Source: RGIG5952 sp045603485
GTDB taxonomy: Bacteria; Verrucomicrobiota; Kiritimatiellia; RFP12; JAAYLN01
NCBI GenBank assembly: GCA_045603485.1
Contig: JAZUMF010000022.1
Coordinates: 1-25,522 of the forward strand
Reading direction: 5' to 3'
Length of the DNA: 25,522 nucleotides
A program made the translations under genes and the position numbers. The notes under the pieces are model-generated. The model did no database searches and was not told the DNA's origin. It saw only the letters and a list, made by a program, of their open reading frames with translations. Positions within the stretch are counted from its first letter, which is position 1. Each line of letters opens with the position of its first letter. Positions 8,285 through 15,460 of the stretch are shown piece after piece.

Positions 8285-9631
8285 TTACAACGCTTCAGCC
8301 GCCAAACGCGCCGCGTATGCGGGAAGACGACCAGCCTCATAAGCAAGGTCGAGAATGGTGTAGCGATTACGAATCATTTGAGCGCCGAAAGTTGCCATCA
8401 AAACATCGTGAGCAGTAGCACCAATCCCCGATGGCTCGGTTGGGCAGCCGGCCTGTGCCAAGAGAGACTTAAAGTCCTCAGTTGGGATAAGCTGCGCCTT
8501 GACACGCTCCCTAAGCTCATCATAGCGGTCCGCGATAACCTCCAATCGAGCCCTGAGGGCCTCCTTCGTAAGGTGCTTCTCGCGAGAAGCCTCAACAGCC
8601 TCGTCCGCCACACGGCCCTCTGGCAATGTAGCACGAATAAATGCCTCACGGCTCTCCATATCGGGATATGCAGCCAAAGCAGCAGGAATCTGGTCACGCG
8701 TAAAAGGCTCCGAGAAAAACATTTCAAGAAGCTTAGTTGTAAGAATCGCGCCAATACCGACCTTATCGCCATGCGACGGATGCGAGCCATCCTTGCGGAC
8801 AACCTCAGTCATCTCCCAATAATGAGAATAGAGATGCTCAGCACCAGAAGCAGGGCGCGAAGTATGGGTAGTCTGCATGGCAAAACCAGTCATCGCAAGA
8901 CCCGTGAAAAGGTTATTCATTGCGTCCGCGTCACCCTTTGCAAGACCGGCGGGATTAGCAATCCAGCCACGCAAAGGCACCTGCGTCGTCTCCCAAACAT
9001 CCTCACGGATAGGGTCAGAGCCGACAGCATCGGCCAAAATCCAGTCAGCTCCGCTTGGAACCTTTGCGGCAAGGTCTGCATAACCCGATGCGGCAAGCTC
9101 CGCTGGTGCTGGGATAAGCACATCCGAATCGGCCAAAATCGCCTTAGGAGCGGCGCAAGGCCAAGTCTTCTTAAAGCCATCCTTAGTAATAGGTGCGCCA
9201 AAAGAAGCGTATCCGTCAACAGAGGCAGCCGTAGCCACACACATATAAGGACGGGCAAGCTCCTCAGATGCACGCTTGCAAAGGTCATTGATAGTGCCGG
9301 AACCGACAGCTACGGCGCGGACATTTTCACCAGCGGCAGTCAAAGCCTCGCGCACCTCGCACATATTCTCAAATGTCGCAGTCGGCGGCGGCACAGCAGC
9401 AAAAATATAAGGCTTAACGCATGGAATACCCGACTCGGCAAAGCAAGCCGCCACCCTCGCGCCGCAAACGCGCCATGTCGTCTCGTCAGCGACAATCAAA
9501 GCCGTTGCATCCTGAAAATTACCTGTAAAGAGCTCGGCAACCTCGCCAATAATTCCTGCGCCAACACGAAACTCTCGTGTGTCAGTTGCCGTTGAAAGTG
9601 CTTTTTCAATCAATTCGTTTTTCATAATCAT
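8285..9631 (-). CDS. sn-Glycerol-1-phosphate dehydrogenase-like (AraM/EgsA family)
   Basis: 448 residues (446 if ATG 9625 is used). The NAD-binding glycine motif GSGTINDLCK lies at ~110-119 and is followed by ATAASVDGYASFGAPIT, diagnostic for the AraM/Gro1P dehydrogenase branch of the metal-dependent alcohol dehydrogenases. Likely metal ligands are D186 (SGYADLAAK), H266 (SGAEHLYSH) and H287 (HPSHGDK). The reaction in characterised members is NAD(P)H-dependent reduction of dihydroxyacetone phosphate to glycerol-1-phosphate. In bacteria some members sit in sugar-utilisation loci and act on other polyol phosphates. It is divergent from the polysaccharide operon starting at 9698 and is the first gene of the minus-strand series. 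No good Shine-Dalgarno site is visible. The antisense frame is also open over ~1.3 kb but has no protein-like features. Confidence 0.85.
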   Translation of the reverse strand: MIMKNELIEKALSTATDTREFRVGAGIIGEVAELFTGNFQDATALIVADETTWRVCGARVAACFAESGIPCVKPYIFAAVPPPTATFENMCEVREALTAAGENVRAVAVGSGTINDLCKRASEELARPYMCVATAASVDGYASFGAPITKDGFKKTWPCAAPKAILADSDVLIPAPAELAASGYADLAAKVPSGADWILADAVGSDPIREDVWETTQVPLRGWIANPAGLAKGDADAMNNLFTGLAMTGFAMQTTHTSRPASGAEHLYSHYWEMTEVVRKDGSHPSHGDKVGIGAILTTKLLEMFFSEPFTRDQIPAALAAYPDMESREAFIRATLPEGRVADEAVEASREKHLTKEALRARLEVIADRYDELRERVKAQLIPTEDFKSLLAQAGCPTEPSGIGATAHDVLMATFGAQMIRNRYTILDLAYEAGRLPAYAARLAAEAL

Positions 9632-9633
9632 TT

Positions 9634-9661
9634 ATTTTACCATAAATTGACAGTGTTACAA
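9634..9661 (-). promoter_or_regulatory. Weak promoter candidate for the dehydrogenase gene
   Basis: Minus-strand TTGTAA (9661-9656), 16-bp spacer, TAAAAT (9639-9634). Initiation ~7 nt further would fall almost on the start codon (ATG 9631 or 9625), implying a leaderless or near-leaderless mRNA. It overlaps the -35 box of the divergent plus-strand promoter, so the two could interfere. Confidence 0.35.
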
Positions 9662-9675
9662 AAAAAAGATACTAT
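9647..9675 (+). promoter_or_regulatory. Sigma70-type promoter of the FrhB/pyruvyl-transferase/GT operon
   Basis: Perfect -35 TTGACA (9647-9652), 17-bp spacer and -10 TACTAT (9670-9675). Transcription should begin near 9682. This makes the in-frame TTG codons at 9647 and 9677 non-starters and fixes ATG 9698 as the first start codon, after a ~16-nt leader. Confidence 0.75.
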
Positions 9676-9697
9676 ATTGAAAATTGGTTCACATTTT

Positions 9698-10891
9698 ATG
9701 TTCAAAAAATCAAAAACCAAACCTAAGCTTCCGTCAGAAGCCAAATGCTGTGGGTGTTCAGCATGCTACGCATCATGCCCCGCTAAAGCTATTTCAATGG
9801 TTGCCGATAAAGAAGGCTTTCTTCAGCCTCATATTGATAAAAAACTGTGTATTGGTTGCGGCAAGTGTGAAAATGCCTGTCCTGTACTTCATCAAAATCC
9901 ATCACGAAAGCCAATTGAGGTTTTTGCATCAAGAGCAAAAGACGAAGAAACTCTAGTAGGAAGTTCTTCAGGTGGCATCTTTACCCTTCTAGCAAAAAAA
10001 ACAATCGCTAACGGAGGAGTTGTTTTTGGTGCCGCGTGGGAATACCCATCTTGTAAAGTAAGACATATTGCGGCTACAACATATACCGACCTTGACATGC
10101 TTCGAGGCTCCAAATATCTCCAATCAGAAATGGGAAATATTTTCCAAGAAGTAAAACAAGCACTCAAGAATGACTGCAAAGTACTCTTTAGCGGTTGTCC
10201 TTGTCAAATTGCTGGGCTAAAAAAATATTTAGGCGAGGATAATGCAAATCTCCTAACTGTTGATATCATCTGTCACGGAGTTCCATCACCTCTTGCATGG
10301 AACGCATTTCTCAAGCAAAGAGAAAACGAATCAGAAGAGAAGGTCTCAAAGGTGATATCAAGAAGATATTGCTCATGGGTAAACTTTAATCTATCACTCC
10401 AATTTCAAAGCCTTGAAAAAAAATATTCTAAATCGTATCCCGAAAATTCTTTTTTAGCAGGTTTTTTGCAAAATTATTTCCTTCGAAAATGTTGCCATCA
10501 ATGCTCTTTTAGAAAGTTGCGAAGTAAATCCGATATAACTTTAGGAGATGCATGGGGATTTGAAAAACAAATACCTGACTTTAATGACGATAAGGGAATC
10601 TCAACAGCAATTATCAACACCACCAAAGGCAAGAATGCCTTCTCTCAAATTTTGGATGATATTCAAAAATACGATATTTCATTTGAAGAAACTTGCAATT
10701 CCAACCCAACCCTTTTAGGCAACTATAAAAAAACTTGGCGAAGAAAAAAATTCTTCACGCTTATCAAAAAAATGGATTTTGATTCTGTAATCTCAAAGCT
10801 TAATTCATCGGGATTTTTCAGAAAATGTCATTTATTGTTATGGTGGCTAAAACGCCTCATCATAAATAGGGAAGTCAACAAGTTATGGTAA
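9698..10891 (+). CDS. FrhB/FdhB-family iron-sulfur protein of a polysaccharide locus
   Basis: 397 residues from ATG 9698. The N-terminus has two 4Fe-4S ferredoxin motifs of the form CxxCxxCxxxCP: C17, C20, C23, C27 and C51, C54, C57, C61. The FrhB/FdhB domain follows, with VGSSSGGIFTLLA, VLFSGCPCQIAGLKKYL and VDIICHGVPSPLAW. This family was named from F420-reducing hydrogenase beta subunit. Many members lie in bacterial capsule or exopolysaccharide loci next to a pyruvyl transferase, as here; their redox role there is not established. The stop overlaps the next gene by 7 bp (ATGGTAA). It is A+T-richer than the genes to its left, which fits horizontal acquisition. Confidence 0.88.
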   Translation: MFKKSKTKPKLPSEAKCCGCSACYASCPAKAISMVADKEGFLQPHIDKKLCIGCGKCENACPVLHQNPSRKPIEVFASRAKDEETLVGSSSGGIFTLLAKKTIANGGVVFGAAWEYPSCKVRHIAATTYTDLDMLRGSKYLQSEMGNIFQEVKQALKNDCKVLFSGCPCQIAGLKKYLGEDNANLLTVDIICHGVPSPLAWNAFLKQRENESEEKVSKVISRRYCSWVNFNLSLQFQSLEKKYSKSYPENSFLAGFLQNYFLRKCCHQCSFRKLRSKSDITLGDAWGFEKQIPDFNDDKGISTAIINTTKGKNAFSQILDDIQKYDISFEETCNSNPTLLGNYKKTWRRKKFFTLIKKMDFDSVISKLNSSGFFRKCHLLLWWLKRLIINREVNKLW

Positions 10892-12069
10892 TAGGCATTT
10901 TAACCGTCCATAAGCAAATAAATTATGGCGCAATACTCCAAACCTATGCACTTCAGTCAACATTAGAGCGTTTGGGACACAAGGTTGTCATTTTAGATAG
11001 AAATATCGATTCTACAACGGGACCAATTCTCGGTGCTATTTCAAATGGCAGCCTTCGCTGTTGGCTTCAAATACTCTTACGCGAATGCCTTGGGCTGTGG
11101 GATATTCAAGATATCATTAGACGAATAAGGTCGTTGATGTTTATAAAGAAACACCTACACCTGACTAAATACAAATTTAATGACTGGACTGACGCGCCTG
11201 AAAAACTTGGTGTAGATTTAATAGTTGTAGGCAGTGATCAAATTTGGAATACAAAACATCATGACCCAAGGGTATTTCTATTAGAAGGTGCGCCAAATAT
11301 TCCGGCAATTACATACGCAGCAAGCTTTGGCACTGATGGAATTGATGAAAAGTGGATATCTCTATTCCAAAAGCAACTTCCTAAATTTAAAAAACTCTCA
11401 GTCCGTGAAGAACATGGGCAAAATATTCTCAAGTCTATCGGATTTGATTCCGAGCATGTATTAGACCCTACGATTATTGCCTCAAAGGAAGTTTGGCAGC
11501 CATTCATCAAAAATAAAAGGAATAACAAAAAATTACTAGTATTATACCTTATAACAAAACCTTCTTATGATGAAATCATGCTCCTTGATAACTTTGCAAA
11601 GAAAAACGACTGCATCGTTAAGATTTATCTGGGCACTACCCCGCAAGTAAAACCTTCTAGTTATCTACAGTGGAAAACGCATTTTACAGGGCTCTCAAAA
11701 TCAATTTTCGGTCGTATTAAATGGGCATTGACAGACACACCAAAAGAATATCTCAACTCCTTGGCTAATGCTGACTGGGTTATTACATGTACATTCCACG
11801 GTTTTATGTTTTCAAGTATCTTCAAAAAACAAGTTCGCATTCTAAAAAATCCGCACAGAGATAATTTATCCAGTTTCAACAGGCTTGTGAATTTTGCTGA
11901 CAATTTTGTCAAAGGTGACATAATAAAAGGAGACATCTCTGACGCAATTGATTCTATTTCTACAGGAGCAACTGTTTCATACGATAATGAATTACTCGAC
12001 AAGAAAAAGGTTGCATCTGTGACATGGTTGGAACATACTGTAAACGATGCTCTTAACATAACTGAATAA
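10885..12069 (+). CDS. Polysaccharide pyruvyl transferase family protein
   Basis: 394 residues. The start GILTVHKQINYGAILQTYAL and the motif LIVVGSDQIWN are characteristic of the CsaB/PS_pyruv_trans family in polysaccharide loci. Later signatures are ITYAASFGT, LSVREEHGQNIL and VITCTFHGFMFSSIF. Members transfer pyruvate from phosphoenolpyruvate to a sugar as a ketal, adding negative charge to a surface glycan. The enzyme is probably cytoplasmic and acts on lipid-linked or nucleotide-linked sugars. It overlaps the FrhB-like gene by 7 bp and is followed after 14 bp by a glycosyltransferase, so the three form one operon. Confidence 0.9.
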   Translation: MVIGILTVHKQINYGAILQTYALQSTLERLGHKVVILDRNIDSTTGPILGAISNGSLRCWLQILLRECLGLWDIQDIIRRIRSLMFIKKHLHLTKYKFNDWTDAPEKLGVDLIVVGSDQIWNTKHHDPRVFLLEGAPNIPAITYAASFGTDGIDEKWISLFQKQLPKFKKLSVREEHGQNILKSIGFDSEHVLDPTIIASKEVWQPFIKNKRNNKKLLVLYLITKPSYDEIMLLDNFAKKNDCIVKIYLGTTPQVKPSSYLQWKTHFTGLSKSIFGRIKWALTDTPKEYLNSLANADWVITCTFHGFMFSSIFKKQVRILKNPHRDNLSSFNRLVNFADNFVKGDIIKGDISDAIDSISTGATVSYDNELLDKKKVASVTWLEHTVNDALNITE

Positions 12070-12083
12070 CATCATCATCTCAC

Positions 12084-13325
12084 ATGAAGTCTTTTCGCTC
12101 AATTATTCAATATCTACGCCTTTGGGGATTTAATGGCCTTTGGCATTTAATTAAATTGAAAATTTTCAATTGGAAAATGGAGAGATATTTTCTGGGCAAT
12201 GCAAAAAAATATCCTCTCACTCCTAAATGCGGTATCACAATTATTGCTGACTTAACACTTCAAACATCATTAAGCAAAGTGATGCGAGATTTAATAATCG
12301 CCTTAAACAACGCTGATATACCTTATCAAACATTTGATTTAAGGCCAAAAAATTTTATTGACATGCCGCTCTTTAAAGACTTGCTAACCCCCGAAAAGGA
12401 TTTCCGGACACTCAAATATAATCATATAATTGAAATGTTTTCCACTCCATTCCCAAAATCGCTAAAAATGAAAAGAGCCAGAATTGTCTTTTGGGAATTT
12501 TCAACTGGCCTTTTAGAACATGACCCTGAAATAGGAAATGTTGATACTGTTATTGCGATGAGTGACTTTAATAAAACTGTATTTCAAGAAATGTTACCCC
12601 AAACAGTAAATGTAAAAAAAATTCTATATCCGTTTTTCTTTGAAAAGAACACTATTCCAGATAAATTAACCATACGCAGTAAATTCAAAATTCCGAATAA
12701 CGCCTTTACCGTTCTTTACAACTTTGATTATCGCTCTTCATTCAACAGAAAAAATCCAGACGGAGCCATTCAAGCCTTTACAATGGCATTTGCCGATGTA
12801 CAAGACACCTACCTCATATTTAAGACAAATGGTCTGATTGAACACCAAGAATACAGAGATAAACTCATACGCTTAGCTCAAAAATTAGGTATTTCTGATA
12901 GACTTATTATGATTGATGACTTTATTTCACAAAATGACATCTATGGTCTTACCAATGCTTGTGACATCTATCTCTCATTACATAGAGGAGAAGGTTTTGG
13001 CTTAGGAATAGTTGAAGCAATGTCACTTGGGAAACCAGTCATTGCAACTGACTATAGCTCTACAACTGAATTCTGCAAGGCGCACACATCAATTCCGATA
13101 CCCTATACTTTAGTTGATATACCTTCAGAAATGCGCGACCATCCTACATATAACGCAGTCAAAAAATGGGCAGAGCCAGATATCAATGCTGCATCAAAAG
13201 GTTTGATAAAATTATACAAAGATGCCGAGCTTCGCGAAAACCTGGGGAATGCCGCCAAACAATTTGTATCTGAATACTTTTCTCGCAATAACTTCAAAAG
13301 CTCAATTGAAGCCTTCCTAAAATAA
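12084..13325 (+). CDS. GT4-type glycosyltransferase (paralog A)
   Basis: 413 residues with a GT-B fold. The N-terminal domain has the segment SLSKVMRDLIIALNNADIPY and FWEFSTGLLEHDPE. The C-terminal nucleotide-sugar domain has YRSSFNRKNPDGAIQAFTMA and the GT4 signature LHRGEGFGLGIVEAMSLGKP (about residues 299-318), whose two glutamates form the EX7E motif. It shares the whole layout with three minus-strand genes in this window (16576-17832, 18753-20006, 21467-22714). The sugar and acceptor are unknown. It is the last gene of the plus-strand operon and converges on a broken GT10 gene whose remnant abuts its stop codon. No clear Shine-Dalgarno site is present. Confidence 0.9.
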   Translation: MKSFRSIIQYLRLWGFNGLWHLIKLKIFNWKMERYFLGNAKKYPLTPKCGITIIADLTLQTSLSKVMRDLIIALNNADIPYQTFDLRPKNFIDMPLFKDLLTPEKDFRTLKYNHIIEMFSTPFPKSLKMKRARIVFWEFSTGLLEHDPEIGNVDTVIAMSDFNKTVFQEMLPQTVNVKKILYPFFFEKNTIPDKLTIRSKFKIPNNAFTVLYNFDYRSSFNRKNPDGAIQAFTMAFADVQDTYLIFKTNGLIEHQEYRDKLIRLAQKLGISDRLIMIDDFISQNDIYGLTNACDIYLSLHRGEGFGLGIVEAMSLGKPVIATDYSSTTEFCKAHTSIPIPYTLVDIPSEMRDHPTYNAVKKWAEPDINAASKGLIKLYKDAELRENLGNAAKQFVSEYFSRNNFKSSIEAFLK

Positions 13326-13594
13326 ATACTATTTCCAAAACTGCATGCGTAATCAAATAAATTCAAATCTGGAGAAATCGCATCTCCGCCAATATAAATA
13401 GAAAGACGCGTCTCCGATAACAATAAAATAAATTTTCTAAAAATACGAGGATTAGTATAAATATGCTCAGAAACTAGTAAATAATCAGGATTATTATCAT
13501 CATACTCAAAAACATATGATTCAGGCAGTCCAAACCAATCACTCCAATATTTTGGACTTTGCTCTGGATGTGATGTCCAATATTTAATTGTCAT
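13326..13594 (-). pseudogene. Truncated GT10 (alpha-1,3-fucosyltransferase-like) remnant, 5' part only
   Basis: From ATG 13594 about 90 residues resemble the N-terminal domain of GT10 fucosyltransferases: NPDYLLVSEHIYTNPRIFRK, then a short strand and GGDAISPDLNLFDYACSFG. In intact enzymes the donor-binding C-terminal domain follows, bringing the total to 300-400 residues. Here the similarity stops near 13330, at the stop codon of the convergent GT4 gene. The frame continues to 13103 only as antisense of that gene, so I treat this as a deletion remnant. GAGGAA at the end of vapC lies just before its start and only 3 bp separate the two genes, so the fragment may still be translated. A deletion or recombination joining two glycosyltransferase genes explains the structure best. 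Confidence 0.65.
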
Positions 13595-13597
13595 AAT

Positions 13598-14020
13598 CTA
13601 TTCCTCATCAAATGGATTAAAAATTTTCACACCCATGCCTTCCATATCCTTAACATTTCTTGTCACAAGCGTGAGATTATATACTTTGGCTGTTGCACAA
13701 ATAAGAGCATCTATGGCAGGTCTAGGCTTACCAACTCGCTCATTCTCAGAAAGAAGCTTTCCCCAACACTCCGCAACCTTTGCGTCAATAGACAAAATTC
13801 GTCCATCAAATGATCGTTGTAATTCATCAAGCCATCCCATAAGCTCTTTTGCCTTTTTTGTTGCACCTAAACGCGCTATGCCATTTGTAATTTCACCAAT
13901 TGTAATTGCTGAAAGATAAAGCATATCTGCCTCTTGATGAGAGAGCCAGTTAATAACTCCTCGATTCGGTGCCTTCAGCCTAGTCTCGCTGATAATACAT
14001 GTATCAAGCAGATAAATCAT
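13598..14020 (-). CDS. vapC: PIN-domain ribonuclease toxin, VapC/FitB family
   Basis: 140 residues, a normal length. The product begins MIYLLDTCIISE and shows the conserved acidic residues of the PIN active site: D6, E43 (IGEI), D104 (PAIDALICATA) and D125 in the C-terminal TRNVKDMEG. VapC toxins are Mg-dependent endoribonucleases that often cut tRNA or rRNA and are silenced by a partner antitoxin. The ATG overlaps the antitoxin stop in an ATGA, the usual coupled arrangement. All key residues are intact, so the toxin is probably active. It sits between a glycosyltransferase operon end and a broken GT10 gene. Confidence 0.9.
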   Translation of the reverse strand: MIYLLDTCIISETRLKAPNRGVINWLSHQEADMLYLSAITIGEITNGIARLGATKKAKELMGWLDELQRSFDGRILSIDAKVAECWGKLLSENERVGKPRPAIDALICATAKVYNLTLVTRNVKDMEGMGVKIFNPFDEE

Positions 14021-14271
14021 TTGAAGTCAACCTTTCTTATCATTGATTTATCACGCTCAATTGCAAAATCATTATCAACCTTGGGACCTCCAAGCAATAC
14101 TTTAATTGGCGATAATGCTCTCGGATTGATCTTCTTATAATCTTCAAATGAAAGTAAAACAGCAACAGGAATCCCGCGCCTCGTAACGATTTGCGGCTCT
14201 CCATTGCAAGCTTGATTAACTACTGAAGAAAATTTGCTTTTAGCATCCTGTAACGCCCAAAGAGATTTCAT
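14017..14271 (-). CDS. Phd/YefM-family antitoxin
   Basis: 84 residues from ATG 14271, chosen because AAGGAGG lies 5-6 nt upstream; a GTG at 14277 would overlap that site. The N-terminal pattern LQDAKSKFSSVVNQACNGEP followed by IVTRRGIPVAVLLSFEDYKK is the Phd/YefM DNA-binding fold. The C-terminal ~35 residues (DNDFAIERDKSMIRKVDF) would wrap the toxin. It should repress its own promoter, which carries tandem ACTAGTCAG repeats. It forms a toxin-antitoxin operon with the PIN toxin. Confidence 0.9.
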   Translation of the reverse strand: MKSLWALQDAKSKFSSVVNQACNGEPQIVTRRGIPVAVLLSFEDYKKINPRALSPIKVLLGGPKVDNDFAIERDKSMIRKVDFK

Positions 14272-14288
14272 ATCCACCTCCTTATATA

Positions 14289-14340
14289 ACTAGTCAGACT
14301 AGTCAGTTGATAGTGTAGCAAAAAAAATGCGCTTATTCAA
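14289..14340 (-). promoter_or_regulatory. Toxin-antitoxin promoter with tandem 9-bp operator repeats
   Basis: Minus-strand TTGAAT (14340-14335), 17-bp spacer, TACACT (14317-14312). Directly downstream, at the expected transcription start, lie two adjacent copies of ACTAGTCAG (plus strand 14289-14297 and 14298-14306), each containing the palindrome ACTAGT. The placement between the -10 box and the Shine-Dalgarno site suits autorepression by the Phd-type antitoxin. Confidence 0.6.
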
Positions 14341-14427
14341 GCAAAACAAAAACTGCATTGCATTCAAGTTTTAGCCTTGAGGTTTAATCAAGAAATACAT
14401 TATTTATAACTCGTATATATCACTCAG

Positions 14428-15459
14428 CTATCTCCAAAACTCCCTGTCGATTTTCAAACTGTTTCCCCGCATAAGTGCAAAATAATAACTTAAAGGCGGA
14501 AATCTCATAACCGCTTTAAGAATTGAATAATCTGAAACCCCTCGAAAATTTTGAACCAACTTACGGCTTTGAATAATCGCTTCGCTTCTTAAACTATTTA
14601 TTTCTTTTGCTTTTTTGAATGTATCTAATAATTCCTGATGACCTTTTATTTTGGCACAAAACAACAAAATCACACGAAAAATTTTACGGGGCACAGCGAT
14701 GAAAATTCGTCCAAAAAAGCCCAAGGATACCGCTAAAGAAAAATCTGCATTTGCTAAACACTGTGCATTGATTTCAGCATTGGAAAACTTCTTCGCAGTA
14801 GCCCCTTGAAGGTGGTCAATCATTGGAGTATCAACAAAATGCACCTCAAAGCCAGCGACCCAAACTCGATGACAAAAATCTACATCCTCATAGTATGACT
14901 TAAAATGGTCATAAAACAAAAAGCCACCGACCTTATCAATAACCTCTCGCTTAAAAAGAAGACATGCTCCCTTCGCGGCAAAAACAGCTCTAGTATTTAC
15001 TTGAGAAGATATCGGTGCATTATTAAACAAAAAAGCCACCTCCCCAATTGGCGTCAAAAGCCCGCCGCACGAATCAAGCACCTCACCCTGTCTTACCAGT
15101 TTCATCTTACCTTGCACAACGGCAACTCTGGGATTCTCCTCAAGATATTCAATCAATTGAGTAAAGGGCTCCTTATGAATAATGGTATCGTTGTTCAAAA
15201 GCAAAATATAAGGCTTCGTGCAATACGGCAATCCAAGATTATTTCCGCCTGCAAAGCCAAGATTTGTTTCACTTGCTACATATTTAGCCGTAGGATATGC
15301 CTCAACAAGCTTTTTTGTGGCATCATTAGCCGAGTTATCAACAATGACAATTTCGGGCATCTCTTCACAAGCATTTTGCAAAGATGAAAGACAGTTATAA
15401 AGTAAATCATCACCCTTGTAGGTGACAATTAAAATTGAAAGTTTACTCAGCAATCCCAT
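14428..15459 (-). CDS. GT2-family glycosyltransferase, rhamnosyltransferase-like
   Basis: 343 residues from ATG 15459, preceded by GGAGG at 5 nt; a GTG at 15471 in the same frame would overlap the Shine-Dalgarno site. The GT-A fold shows LSILIVTYKGDDLLYNCLSS, VIVDNSANDATKKLV (D41), TNLGFAGGNNLGL, the metal-binding LLLNNDT (~87-92), and the acceptor-side motif YYEDVDFCHRVW (~189-200). These are the WbbL-type GT2 signatures, often rhamnosyl transfer to a lipid-linked glycan. The exact sugar is not readable. Its ribosome-binding site lies inside the last codons of the upstream RAYT gene, so it is translated from the same mRNA. Confidence 0.9.
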   Translation of the reverse strand: MGLLSKLSILIVTYKGDDLLYNCLSSLQNACEEMPEIVIVDNSANDATKKLVEAYPTAKYVASETNLGFAGGNNLGLPYCTKPYILLLNNDTIIHKEPFTQLIEYLEENPRVAVVQGKMKLVRQGEVLDSCGGLLTPIGEVAFLFNNAPISSQVNTRAVFAAKGACLLFKREVIDKVGGFLFYDHFKSYYEDVDFCHRVWVAGFEVHFVDTPMIDHLQGATAKKFSNAEINAQCLANADFSLAVSLGFFGRIFIAVPRKIFRVILLFCAKIKGHQELLDTFKKAKEINSLRSEAIIQSRKLVQNFRGVSDYSILKAVMRFPPLSYYFALMRGNSLKIDREFWR

Positions 15460-15460
15460 T

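Noticed and set aside
8252..9595. Long plus-strand open frame of ~447 codons
   Set aside because: It is fully antisense to the dehydrogenase gene, with basic, serine-rich composition and no domain pattern; the minus-strand frame carries all expected motifs.
9647..9697. Upstream TTG start for the FrhB-like protein
   Set aside because: The TTG is part of the -35 box TTGACA and lies before the predicted transcription start.
13103..13325. Extension of the GT10-like frame into the GT4 gene
   Set aside because: These ~70 codons are antisense of the conserved GT4 C-terminus and do not resemble a GT10 domain.
14341..14427. Terminator after the GT2 gene
   Set aside because: TCAAG/CTTGA words can pair over only 5 bp and no T tract follows; not convincing.
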